This document shows positions 1 to 7,228 of a DNA stretch of 37,060 nucleotides, piece by piece. Positions within the stretch are counted from its first letter, which is position 1, and the number at the start of each line of letters is the position of its first letter. The stretch lies in NCBI GenBank assembly GCA_001817425.1, contig MHII01000024.1:48272-85331 (forward strand), read 5' to 3'. The notes beneath the pieces were generated by a model. That model was not told where the DNA came from. It did not search any database and saw only the letters and a program-made list of their open reading frames with translations. A program made the translations under genes and the position numbers. Source of the DNA: Candidatus Buchananbacteria bacterium RIFCSPHIGHO2_02_FULL_39_17 (GTDB lineage Bacteria; Patescibacteriota; Patescibacteriia; Buchananbacterales; UBA6539).

Positions 1-338
1 CCAAAGGAGTTGTCAGCGGCTTTGCCGAAATGCTCATGGGCGCCGATGACCAACGGACTGGCGTCTTATTAATTGACCCTTCAAAAAAACCAATCAGTTA
101 TCAAATCGCCAAAATTATCGGCTTTAATGAACAAAACGGCATTTTCTTGGTTCAGGATAATTTTTTAACTCAATTTGTGGTTTTTACCAATTTGGACACG
201 CCGCAGGATCGGGATAAAAGCGAGCAAATGGGTGCGGCTGCCTATATTTTTAAGCGCGATTGCACGCCGAGGGAAGTGATGGAAACGATTGCCGAGATTA
301 TCAAAAAAGACCGGGAAAAGAAAAAAATCAAAAAATAA
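1..338 (+). CDS. C-terminal fragment, receiver-like domain protein (partial)
   Basis: The reading frame is already open at the left edge (codons from base 3), so the ATG at 30 is probably internal and this is the 3' end of a longer gene. The last 45 or so residues (FTNLDTPQDR, then GAAAYIFKRD, then TPREVMETI) look like the end of a response-regulator receiver domain: a beta strand ending in T, the GA before the beta-5 lysine (IFKRD), and the final helix. The residues before that do not show an obvious receiver core, so the domain call is tentative. The protein ends in a lysine-rich tail. A terminator-like hairpin follows the stop, so this gene is probably not part of the glycan operon. Confidence 0.5.
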   Translation, partial: KGVVSGFAEMLMGADDQRTGVLLIDPSKKPISYQIAKIIGFNEQNGIFLVQDNFLTQFVVFTNLDTPQDRDKSEQMGAAAYIFKRDCTPREVMETIAEIIKKDREKKKIKK

Positions 339-383
339 TTAAAATAATTTAATAGAGAAGCTGAATAAAGATATCTTTTTTGC

Positions 384-420
384 AATAGTTTAATTTTTGC
401 TAAATTAAGCTATTTTTTTA
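384..420 (+). terminator. AT-rich intrinsic terminator-like hairpin
   Basis: Bases 384-396 pair with 402-414 over 13 bp (one G-U pair, at 389/409) around a 5-base loop. A run of seven T follows at 413-419. The stem is AT-rich and so rather weak, but the position, between the end of the first gene and the promoter of the next, fits a transcription terminator that separates the two units. Confidence 0.6.
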
Positions 421-436
421 TTTATTTTGATATCTC

Positions 437-466
437 TTGACACCTAATGATACTTAAAGATATAAT
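437..466 (+). promoter_or_regulatory. Consensus sigma-70-type promoter
   Basis: TTGACA at 437-442 and TATAAT at 461-466 are exact consensus hexamers separated by 18 bp. Transcription would begin near 473, leaving a leader of about 45 bases before the HTH gene at 520. Downstream genes run without an evident terminator, so this may be the main promoter of the glycan island. The remainder of the 339-519 gap holds only this and the hairpin at 384-420. Confidence 0.75.
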
Positions 467-519
467 GTTAATATTAAAATTCCTTAATTATTTGCTAATT
501 TTGTTAAATATATAGGCCT

Positions 520-768
520 ATGGAACAAGAAATTAAGCCAAATAGTGTTTATACCACGACCGAGGCTCAACAATTGCTTAAAGTCAGCAGCAGCACGATT
601 AAGCGGCTTTTAAAAAAGGGGTTAATCAGGGCGAATAAGGTCGGGCACCAATATCGGATTTTGGGTAAAGAGATTTTACGGCTAGTTTCGCCTGACGTTG
701 AGCAAAAGGCGGTGAAGTCTTATTTGAGAATGAAAGAAAAAATTATTGATAAAATTAATCAGTGGTAA
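520..768 (+). CDS. Small excisionase/MerR-like HTH DNA-binding protein
   Basis: This is an 82-residue protein. Residues 10-50 follow the helix_turn_helix_17 (excisionase-family) pattern: YTTTEAQQLLKVSSSTIKRLLKKG, with the winged part (IRANKVGHQYRI) right after it. This family binds DNA as small regulators or recombination directionality factors. It is the first gene behind the consensus promoter and ends 12 bases before the ABC transporter gene. A role as local transcriptional regulator of the island is therefore plausible, but this is inference from position. There is no recombinase nearby to support an excision role. No Shine-Dalgarno sequence precedes the ATG. Confidence 0.75.
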   Translation: MEQEIKPNSVYTTTEAQQLLKVSSSTIKRLLKKGLIRANKVGHQYRILGKEILRLVSPDVEQKAVKSYLRMKEKIIDKINQW

Positions 769-780
769 CACTCCCAATCT

Positions 781-2568
781 ATGGATCTTGCCAATAATCG
801 ACTTTTTAAGATTGCCTATATTACCCACAAAGCTTTTTTTGGCTACAGGTGGCAAATTATTTTATTAACCTTTCTAGGCTTGATTGGCGCCAGTCTTGAA
901 GGTATTGGCGTTAATGCGTTAATTCCATTATTTTCCTTTGCTTTAGATAATAATCAGGTCAGTAATAATTTAATTTCTCAATTAACGAAAAATTTTTTTG
1001 ATTTTTTGCACTTGGGATTTAATATCAATTTTTTATTATTTTTTATTATCGTTCTTTTTATTTTAAAAGCTTTAATTACTCTATTAATCGCTTTTATCAA
1101 AATAAATATTACTTCTGATTATGAAGAAAAAACTAGAAGTCGGCTTTTTACTAAGATTTTAAATTCCGCTTGGACTCATCTTCTAAAACAAAAATCAGGG
1201 CATTTGGAAACTATTTTAATGATTGACGTGCCGGCTGGTTCAAGTTTACTTGATCAGATTAGTAGTGTCATTATTGTTTTAGGTAATTTATTTATTTATA
1301 TCATTGTTGCTTTAAATATTTCTTTACCCATTACTTCAGTTACCATAATTTTGGGTGCGATTTTGTTTTTGACCATTAAGCCAATCATCTATAAAACAAA
1401 ACAAATCGCCTATGATCGAACCCAAGTCAATAAGGCAATTGGTCATCATGTTAGTGAGAATTTGAGTGGTATTAAAGTCGTTAAGGTTTTGGCAGTTGAG
1501 ACGGGGATTATTGATAAGGCTAATAATTATTTTAGTAAATTAAAAAAGTTATGGGTGAAAAGTCTGATATTAAAGACTTTGAGCGCGGTTTTTATCGAAC
1601 CCCTAAGTCTAATTTTTATTTGTTTAGTTTTTATTTTTAATTATCGCTCGCCGGATTTCAACTTAGCAGTCTTAATCGCTATTGTTTATTTAATCAACCG
1701 AATTTTTATTTATTTTCAGCAGTTGCAGCGGAATTTACAGACAATTTTAGATTTATTGCCTCATTTACAAAGTATTATTAAATATGAAGGACAGGCAGTT
1801 GATAATTTTGAACAAAGCGGCGGCCGTAAAAAATTTGAATTTAGCAAAGATATAAAATTTGAAAATGTTAATTTTGCTTATATTGAAAACAAGCCAACTT
1901 TGAGCGGCATTAATTTTCAAATTAATAAAGGTGAAATGGTTGGTTTAATTGGGCCTTCAGGTTCAGGCAAAACCACTTTAGTGGATTTAATTTTACGTCT
2001 TTTTAAGCCGTCAGCGGGAAAAATTTATTTAGACGGAGTTGATATTGCTGAAATTGATTTAAAGGAGTGGCGGGAAAATGTCGGTTATGTTTCCCAAGAA
2101 TTATTTTTGATTAATGATACCGTTGCCAATAATATCAGATTCTATAATCAAACATTATCTGAACAAGATATTATTGAGGCAGCAAAACTGGCAAATATTT
2201 ATGATTTCATCCAAACTTTGCCTAACAAATTTGAGACAGTAATTGGTGAACGCGGAATTTTAATTTCTGCCGGCCAGCGGCAAAGAATTGTCATTGCCCG
2301 GATTTTAGCCCGAAAACCGAAATTATTGATTTTGGATGAAGCGACTTCAGCCCTTGATAACAAATCAGAAGCGAAAATCCAGCAGGTGATTAAAAATTTG
2401 AAAGGCAAAATTACGGTTTTAGTTATTGCTCATCGGTTGTCCACGATTATGGACGCGGACAAATTATTGGTTTTGGATAATGGAAAAATTATTGAGCAAG
2501 GCGTGCCTGATAATCTTTTGAAAGATAAAAACACTTATTTTTACAAAGTTTACAATATTACCGCTTAA
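781..2568 (+). CDS. ABC transporter, fused permease-ATPase (glycan/lipid exporter type)
   Basis: This 595-residue half-transporter has an N-terminal membrane domain with several long hydrophobic segments (about residues 22-45, 80-105, 160-200 and 262-310) and a C-terminal nucleotide-binding domain. Walker A is GPSGSGKTT (391-399), the signature is ISAGQ (495-499, in place of the usual LSGGQ), Walker B ends in D519-E520, and the H-loop histidine is H551. The architecture matches MsbA and PglK, which flip lipid-linked lipids or glycans across the inner membrane. At the head of a glycan-synthesis island it is the obvious candidate to export or flip the product. The substrate cannot be read from the sequence. 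The start has no Shine-Dalgarno sequence. Confidence 0.9.
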   Translation: MDLANNRLFKIAYITHKAFFGYRWQIILLTFLGLIGASLEGIGVNALIPLFSFALDNNQVSNNLISQLTKNFFDFLHLGFNINFLLFFIIVLFILKALITLLIAFIKINITSDYEEKTRSRLFTKILNSAWTHLLKQKSGHLETILMIDVPAGSSLLDQISSVIIVLGNLFIYIIVALNISLPITSVTIILGAILFLTIKPIIYKTKQIAYDRTQVNKAIGHHVSENLSGIKVVKVLAVETGIIDKANNYFSKLKKLWVKSLILKTLSAVFIEPLSLIFICLVFIFNYRSPDFNLAVLIAIVYLINRIFIYFQQLQRNLQTILDLLPHLQSIIKYEGQAVDNFEQSGGRKKFEFSKDIKFENVNFAYIENKPTLSGINFQINKGEMVGLIGPSGSGKTTLVDLILRLFKPSAGKIYLDGVDIAEIDLKEWRENVGYVSQELFLINDTVANNIRFYNQTLSEQDIIEAAKLANIYDFIQTLPNKFETVIGERGILISAGQRQRIVIARILARKPKLLILDEATSALDNKSEAKIQQVIKNLKGKITVLVIAHRLSTIMDADKLLVLDNGKIIEQGVPDNLLKDKNTYFYKVYNITA

Positions 2569-2573
2569 ATCCA

Positions 2574-3620
2574 ATGTCAGAAAAAATTATTTTTAAAAAA
2601 GACGATGAAAATTTTTTTTGGCATTATTGGGAACAGTTAGTGATTGAGAGCAAAGCGAGCATTCGCTATTTCCCCGAAACTTTAAAAAGCTGGTATTTAA
2701 TTTCTCAAGACAAATCGTTATACTTTGCCGATTTCAGCTTTGTTTACTTGGTTAATGATCAAATAAAGGCCGGTGTATTTCTGCCCTTAGAAAAAAAAGG
2801 TAATGATATTTTTGGCACGATTATGGACGATTATATTGATGCGCCAATTTTTCTGGACCAGTCAGTTGAAAAAAATGTTTTTTTAAAAATTAATGAACTG
2901 GCTAAAGAAAATCAGGTTAAAAAAATAATGTTTTTAGTTGATCCTTTGGTTTTTCAGTCACATTACAATTATTTGCAAAAATATCATTATTTGGACACTT
3001 CAATTTTAAGTTATGTCATTGATTTAACCAAAGATGATTTGCTGGCCGCTTGTCGGCGAGGCCACAAAAGTGATATTAAAAATATCTTAAAGAATAAAGA
3101 TTTTAATATTTTCTACATTGATAAAAACAACGCCAATTACAATATTCACGAGGAATATCGTTTATTACATCATAAATGTTCCGGTCGCGTGACTCGGCCA
3201 AAGCAGACTTTTGATTTACAATTTGAAAAATTGAAAAAAGGTTATGCCGTTTTGTTTGGTTTAAACCATCAGGGGAAAAATGTCGCTTTTTCCTATTTTG
3301 ATTTCTTTAAAGAAAAAGCGGCTTATGCTTCGGCGGCTGATGACCCAGATTACAATAATTTGTCGCTTTATCACCCATTAATTTTCTCTGCTATGGAATA
3401 TTTGAAAAAATTTGGTTGTCGCTATCTCGACGTTGAACCGCCTTGTAGTCCATCAGCTCAATATGATTATTACCCAACTCAAAAAGAATTAAATATTGCT
3501 TTGTTTAAGCGGGGTTTTGGTGGATTTTTTGTCCAGAATTTCCGGGGCATAAAATATTTTGACCAAAAAATTTTTGAGCAAGATACTAGTAATTTCATGA
3601 AACAATATGAACCCCATTAG
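2574..3620 (+). CDS. FemAB/GNAT-like acyl- or aminoacyltransferase
   Basis: The protein has 348 residues. The C-terminal half (about 150-320) resembles the GNAT-like fold of FemAB-type proteins (Acetyltransf_6 group): a RRGHKSDIKN stretch, then CSGRVTRPKQTFDLQ, then GKNVAFSYF and AYASAADDPDY, where the cofactor-binding strand and helix would lie. Such proteins add amino acids or acyl groups to amines, and relatives are common in surface-polysaccharide clusters. A role in N-acylating an amino sugar is inferred from context. The stop codon lies inside the left arm of an inverted repeat (3611-3627) whose right arm reaches the next gene. The gene begins 5 bases after the ABC transporter stop, so the two are likely co-transcribed. 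Confidence 0.65.
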   Translation: MSEKIIFKKDDENFFWHYWEQLVIESKASIRYFPETLKSWYLISQDKSLYFADFSFVYLVNDQIKAGVFLPLEKKGNDIFGTIMDDYIDAPIFLDQSVEKNVFLKINELAKENQVKKIMFLVDPLVFQSHYNYLQKYHYLDTSILSYVIDLTKDDLLAACRRGHKSDIKNILKNKDFNIFYIDKNNANYNIHEEYRLLHHKCSGRVTRPKQTFDLQFEKLKKGYAVLFGLNHQGKNVAFSYFDFFKEKAAYASAADDPDYNNLSLYHPLIFSAMEYLKKFGCRYLDVEPPCSPSAQYDYYPTQKELNIALFKRGFGGFFVQNFRGIKYFDQKIFEQDTSNFMKQYEPH

Positions 3621-3716
3621 AAATTTAACAAAACACTTATTTTTATTTAGAAATGTTTAACTGGTTATTTACTTTTTAATTAAAATTAAAAAGATTTTAT
3701 AAATTTCTAACGGGGT
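3611..3716. repeat. Long inverted repeat bounding an intergenic region (element A)
   Basis: The left arm ACCCCATTAGAAATTTA (3611-3627) and right arm TAAATTTCTAACGGGGT (3700-3716) are complementary at 16 of 17 positions, with 72 bases between. The upstream stop codon TAG (3618-3620) is in the left arm, and a possible GTG start (3715) begins in the right arm. A third related motif, TTAGAAATGTTTAAC, lies at 3647-3661. The inside also holds a small hairpin, CTTTTTAAT/ATTAAAAAG (3672-3680 with 3685-3693). Its arms resemble those of the repeat at 11209-11344. Confidence 0.7.
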
Positions 3717-3741
3717 GAAATTAACCAAAACGTTTAATCTT

Positions 3742-4986
3742 ATGGAAAATATTTGGAAAAACTGGCCGGAATTTAATCAAATTATTAAGGATAAAAAAGT
3801 CGTATTTTTCGGCGTGGCTGATGATTGGTTTAAAAAGACTTTTCAGTATTCAAATCCAAATTTGGTTTATATTGTTGACAATAATCCGACGCGCAAAAGC
3901 AAAAAATATTTTGTTAATGAAGTTAATGGCGAATTAGACGTTAAATCACCTGAAGTTTTAAAAAATAAAGAAAAAGATATTTATATTGTTATTACCACCG
4001 GTGCTTATCTTTCGGTGATTCCTCAATTGGAATCTTTTGGTTTAGTGGCGGGCCGAGATTTTTGCTGCACCCCGGCTTTGAATAACTTAAAAATTATTGC
4101 TGATTTTGATAATTGTCAGACAAAATTACTAATTTGTTCTTCAGAACACCCGATTTATTCTGAGCTAGATAAAGAGCAGGATAAAAACAGCGGCGGTGGG
4201 TTGTATATTTATGATTTAAAAAAACGAGAGGCAAAAAAAGTTTTGGCTGGCAGTTTTCATCAAATCATTGACTTGGGTGATAAGTATCTAATTTTAGATG
4301 AAAAACGCGGCGGCCTAGAAGTGACAAAAGATTTTCAAATCACCAAGGAATTCGGTTTTGAAATGGATTCGTTTTCCCACGGCTTAACTTATTGCCCGAA
4401 AAGAAAATTAATTTTTATCGCTAAAGCTGGATTAGACAAGGTTTCGGTTTACCGTTTAGCTGGTTATGAACATGTCACTGATATTATACTCTCGGAAAAA
4501 TCACGGCGCTATCAAAAAGACACTCATCATGTTAATGACATTTGGGTGCAAGGCGACTATTTATACGCTTCCATGTTTTCTCATTCCGGCAATTGGCCAA
4601 ACGGCGTTTACGACGGCGGGGTATTGGAAGTTGATTTAGAAAATTATGAAAACCGAAAAATTTTAATCAGTAACGCTTGGATGCCGCACAGCGTTTGTTT
4701 TATTGACAATGAACTTCATTATTTGGACAGTATGAACAGTATTTTGTATCGCGGGAGCAAAAAGATTTTGGGCGAATTTTCCGGATTTTTACGCGGCTTG
4801 GCTTATGACGGCCGATTTTACTTTATTGGCCAAAGTGAAAGCCGCTATTTTGACCGCTTGGCCGGCATCAAAAATTATATTTCCCTTTCTGGCGGATTTT
4901 ATATGTTTGATCCAATTTCTAAAGCCGGACGGTTTTATAGTGTGCCCACAAGACAAATTAGAAATTTAATGATTTATCAATCGTAA
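3742..4986 (+). CDS. Rossmann-like domain fused to DUF4915/TIGR03032-like beta-propeller protein
   Basis: Counted from the ATG at 3742 the protein has 414 residues; a GTG at 3715 in the same frame would add nine residues but lies in the arm of an inverted repeat, so ATG is preferred. About residues 1-115 look like a Rossmann-type nucleotide- or sugar-binding module (KKVVFFGVADDW, later IYIVITTGAYLSVIPQLESF). The remainder has repeated beta-sheet blades with the motif WMPHSVCFIDNELHYLDS and then FSGFLRGLAYDGRFYFIG, which recalls the DUF4915/TIGR03032 family. I do not know a function. It sits just before pseB, with a 4-base gap, so a role in sugar modification or glycan handling is inferred only. 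Confidence 0.6.
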   Translation: MENIWKNWPEFNQIIKDKKVVFFGVADDWFKKTFQYSNPNLVYIVDNNPTRKSKKYFVNEVNGELDVKSPEVLKNKEKDIYIVITTGAYLSVIPQLESFGLVAGRDFCCTPALNNLKIIADFDNCQTKLLICSSEHPIYSELDKEQDKNSGGGLYIYDLKKREAKKVLAGSFHQIIDLGDKYLILDEKRGGLEVTKDFQITKEFGFEMDSFSHGLTYCPKRKLIFIAKAGLDKVSVYRLAGYEHVTDIILSEKSRRYQKDTHHVNDIWVQGDYLYASMFSHSGNWPNGVYDGGVLEVDLENYENRKILISNAWMPHSVCFIDNELHYLDSMNSILYRGSKKILGEFSGFLRGLAYDGRFYFIGQSESRYFDRLAGIKNYISLSGGFYMFDPISKAGRFYSVPTRQIRNLMIYQS

Positions 4987-4990
4987 TTTT

Positions 4991-6031
4991 ATGTTGAATT
5001 TAGAAAACAAAATTATTTTGATTACCGGGGGGACGGGTTCGTTTGGTAAAAATTTTGTTCGTTATTTGCTTGAAAAAACTGGGGCAAAAAAAATCATTGT
5101 TTTTAGCCGTGACGAATTAAAGCAATCGCAGATGGCGCATGAATTTGATGATGAAAGATTGCGTTTTTTCTTAGGCGACGTGCGAGACTTGTCGCGACTG
5201 CAGCGGGCTTTTTCCGGCGTGGATATTGTCATTCACGCCGCGGCTTTAAAGCAAGTGCCGATTTTGGAGTATAACCCGTTTGAAGCGGTTAAAACTAATA
5301 TTTTAGGCAGTCAAAACGTGATTGAAGCAGGGATTGACGAAAAAGTTCAAAAAGTTCTTTTGATTTCCACGGATAAAGCGGTTCAGCCGATTAATCTTTA
5401 TGGCTCAACCAAGCTTTGTGCGGAAAAATTATTTATTGCCGGCAATTCCTATGCGGCGGGTCAGACCAAATTTAGCGCGGTGCGTTACGGCAATGTTTTA
5501 GGCAGTCGCGGCAGTATTGTTGAATCATTGTTAAATCATAATGGCAAAGATGAAGTAAAAATTACTGATGAAGTAATGACACGTTTTTGGATTACACTTC
5601 CGCAAAGTTTTGAATTAGTGATGTTTGCCTTAGAGCAAATGGCCGGTGGAGAAATTTTTGTGCCCAAAATTCCCTCAATGAAATTAGTTGATTTATTTGA
5701 CGCAGTGGTGCCCCAATACAAAAGAAAAGTTATTGGTATTCGGCCGGGCGAAAAAATGCATGAAACTTTATTAACCGAAGACGAATCGCGCCATGCTTAT
5801 GAATTAGAAAAATATTATGTGGTTATTCCGGAATTTGAGCTTGGCCAAGTTTTGCAGGAAAAATATAAAAATTTGGGAAAAATTTTACCGCCGCGTTTTC
5901 GCTACACCAGCGATACAAATTCTGAATGGCTTACCAAAGGTCAGCTTAATTTATTAATTAATCCGCCTAACTTTTCTAACGAAAAGTTAGGCGGACAAGT
6001 GGTAATAAATAATAGAATTATTAAGGAGTAA
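4991..6031 (+). CDS. pseB: UDP-GlcNAc 4,6-dehydratase (inverting), PseB-like
   Basis: This 346-residue extended SDR enzyme has the NAD(P) motif TGGTGSFG (12-19). The active-site set typical of PseB/FlaA1 is present: S126-T127-D128-K129 and Y137-x3-K141 (YGSTK). PseB converts UDP-GlcNAc to the 4-keto-6-deoxy L-arabino intermediate, the first step of pseudaminic acid synthesis. Related retaining dehydratases start other pathways, so the stereochemistry is not proved. A PseC-like aminotransferase lies downstream at 7229, which supports the assignment. The last 20 or so residues are not typical of the family. They include a segment encoded by a perfect palindrome (5962-5995), so the C-terminus seems to have been extended by a repeat. 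Confidence 0.85.
   Translation: MLNLENKIILITGGTGSFGKNFVRYLLEKTGAKKIIVFSRDELKQSQMAHEFDDERLRFFLGDVRDLSRLQRAFSGVDIVIHAAALKQVPILEYNPFEAVKTNILGSQNVIEAGIDEKVQKVLLISTDKAVQPINLYGSTKLCAEKLFIAGNSYAAGQTKFSAVRYGNVLGSRGSIVESLLNHNGKDEVKITDEVMTRFWITLPQSFELVMFALEQMAGGEIFVPKIPSMKLVDLFDAVVPQYKRKVIGIRPGEKMHETLLTEDESRHAYELEKYYVVIPEFELGQVLQEKYKNLGKILPPRFRYTSDTNSEWLTKGQLNLLINPPNFSNEKLGGQVVINNRIIKE
5962..5995. repeat. Perfect 15-bp palindrome inside the pseB-like gene
   Basis: The arms TCCGCCTAACTTTTC (5962-5976) and GAAAAGTTAGGCGGA (5981-5995) are perfectly complementary around a 4-base TAAC loop. The element is read in frame near the C-terminus of the pseB-like protein (PPNFSNEKLGG). It shares the 9-mer TTTCTAACG with the right arm of the inverted repeat at 3700-3716. 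It is not a terminator, because the frame continues and no T-run follows. It resembles protein-coding palindromic repeats known from other bacteria. Confidence 0.8.
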
Positions 6032-6059
6032 TTTATAACTGATTAATTATTAGAATATT

Positions 6060-6557
6060 ATGGCTTATCGTTTTTGTTCAATTTGCGGCAGTAAATTAAA
6101 AAATCGAAAAGACGGGAACTTAGGCTGTGTCAGATGTGATTTTGTTAATTACCGAAATCCGCGGCCAACCGCTACTGGTTTAGTCTTATATAAAAATAAA
6201 TTACTTTTAACTAAGCGGGCTAGTAATCCATTTAAAGGCTGGTGGGATTTTCCCGGCGGATTTGTCGATCAAAGGGAAACCGCTGAAAAAGCTTTAATCC
6301 GCGAGTTAAAAGAAGAAACCGGCTTAAAAATAAAAATCAAAAAATTTTTTGGCACTTACAATGGGACTTATCCGTCAAAATTTGATCCTTTTTCCACCTT
6401 GAATCTAGTTTTTGTCGCGGAAAGTAGTCAGAAAAAATTAGAAGCCAATGATGACGTTTCGGCGAGCGAGTGGTTTGCCAAAAAAGATTTTCCGAAAAAA
6501 ATCGCCTTTGACTCAAACCAAAAGATTATTAAAGATTTTTTAAAAATATGGAAATAA
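6060..6557 (+). CDS. Nudix hydrolase with N-terminal zinc ribbon
   Basis: The protein has 165 residues. A four-cysteine zinc ribbon comes first (C6, C9, C23, C26), followed by a complete Nudix box from about G67 (GGFVDQRET, then RELKEETGL), which holds the metal-binding glutamates. The arrangement is like NudC-type or ADP-ribose pyrophosphatase-type enzymes, which cleave nucleoside diphosphates linked to another moiety. The substrate is unknown. Between pseB-like and acyltransferase genes, a role in nucleotide-sugar turnover or housekeeping is possible. The end overlaps the next gene by 10 bases, indicating co-translation. Confidence 0.85.
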   Translation: MAYRFCSICGSKLKNRKDGNLGCVRCDFVNYRNPRPTATGLVLYKNKLLLTKRASNPFKGWWDFPGGFVDQRETAEKALIRELKEETGLKIKIKKFFGTYNGTYPSKFDPFSTLNLVFVAESSQKKLEANDDVSASEWFAKKDFPKKIAFDSNQKIIKDFLKIWK

Positions 6558-7225
6558 AAGATTTTAGTTATTATTTTGATTTAAGCGACTTTGCCCATAA
6601 AGATTTATTTGAGGGTTGCAAGTATATTTTTGATTTTATTAAAATTTTGCCGGATTACATTAAAAAAAATTTAAAGCCGCAAATTTTGGGCAAAGTGATG
6701 CCCGGGGCTTATGTCGGCGATAATGTTTATTTGGGGGAAGGCAGTGTGGTTCAGCCCGGCACTTGGATTATGGGTCCGGCGATTATCGGCAAAAATTGCG
6801 AAATTCGCCATGGCTGTTTTGTCGGCGCCAACACTTTGGCCGGTGATAATGTGATTTTGGGACATGCTTCGGAAATCGGAAACGCCGTTTTTCTAAACGG
6901 CAGTCGGGCGCCGCATTTCGCTTTTGTCGGCCATAGTATTTTGGGTAAAAACGTCAATTTAGGCGCGGGCACGAAATTGTCTAATTTAAAAGTGACTGGG
7001 AAAGAAATTGAAGTTGCGGGAATCAAAACTGGTTTAACTAAAATTGGAGCGATTATCGGCGATAATAGTTCACTTGGCTGCAATACCGTTACCCAGCCAG
7101 CCACTTTTATCGGGAAAAATGTTTACAGCTATCCGTTATCGCTTTTAAGCGGCTTTATTCAATCAAACACGATTGTTAAAGTCCGCCCCAATCAGGAAAC
7201 TGCACCATTTGACCCTAATCGATAA
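6548..7225 (+). CDS. Left-handed beta-helix (hexapeptide) acyltransferase-like protein
   Basis: The protein has 225 residues. From about residue 50 on it is built of hexapeptide repeats (GKVMPGAYVGDNVYLGEGSV, then IIGKNCEIRHGCFVGANTL and further turns), as in the C-terminal acetyltransferase half of GlmU and related sugar acyltransferases. The nucleotidyltransferase half of GlmU is absent, although the N-terminal 45 residues (DLSDFAHKDLF...) recall the linker before such beta-helices. It probably acylates an amino sugar or nucleotide sugar with an acyl-CoA. It overlaps the Nudix gene and is 3 bases ahead of the pseC-like gene. The exact substrate is not visible. Confidence 0.8.
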   Translation: MEIKDFSYYFDLSDFAHKDLFEGCKYIFDFIKILPDYIKKNLKPQILGKVMPGAYVGDNVYLGEGSVVQPGTWIMGPAIIGKNCEIRHGCFVGANTLAGDNVILGHASEIGNAVFLNGSRAPHFAFVGHSILGKNVNLGAGTKLSNLKVTGKEIEVAGIKTGLTKIGAIIGDNSSLGCNTVTQPATFIGKNVYSYPLSLLSGFIQSNTIVKVRPNQETAPFDPNR

Positions 7226-7228
7226 AAT

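Noticed and set aside
5027-5032. Run of six G in the NAD motif of the PseB-like gene, considered as a third phase-variable tract
   Set aside because: Six bases is short for slippage and the codons encode the conserved glycine motif.
6751-7104. Antisense open frame of 117 codons over the hexapeptide acyltransferase gene
   Set aside because: It lies entirely inside a well-supported gene on the other strand, and the translated sequence has no recognisable domain. It is a shadow of the repeat-rich gene.
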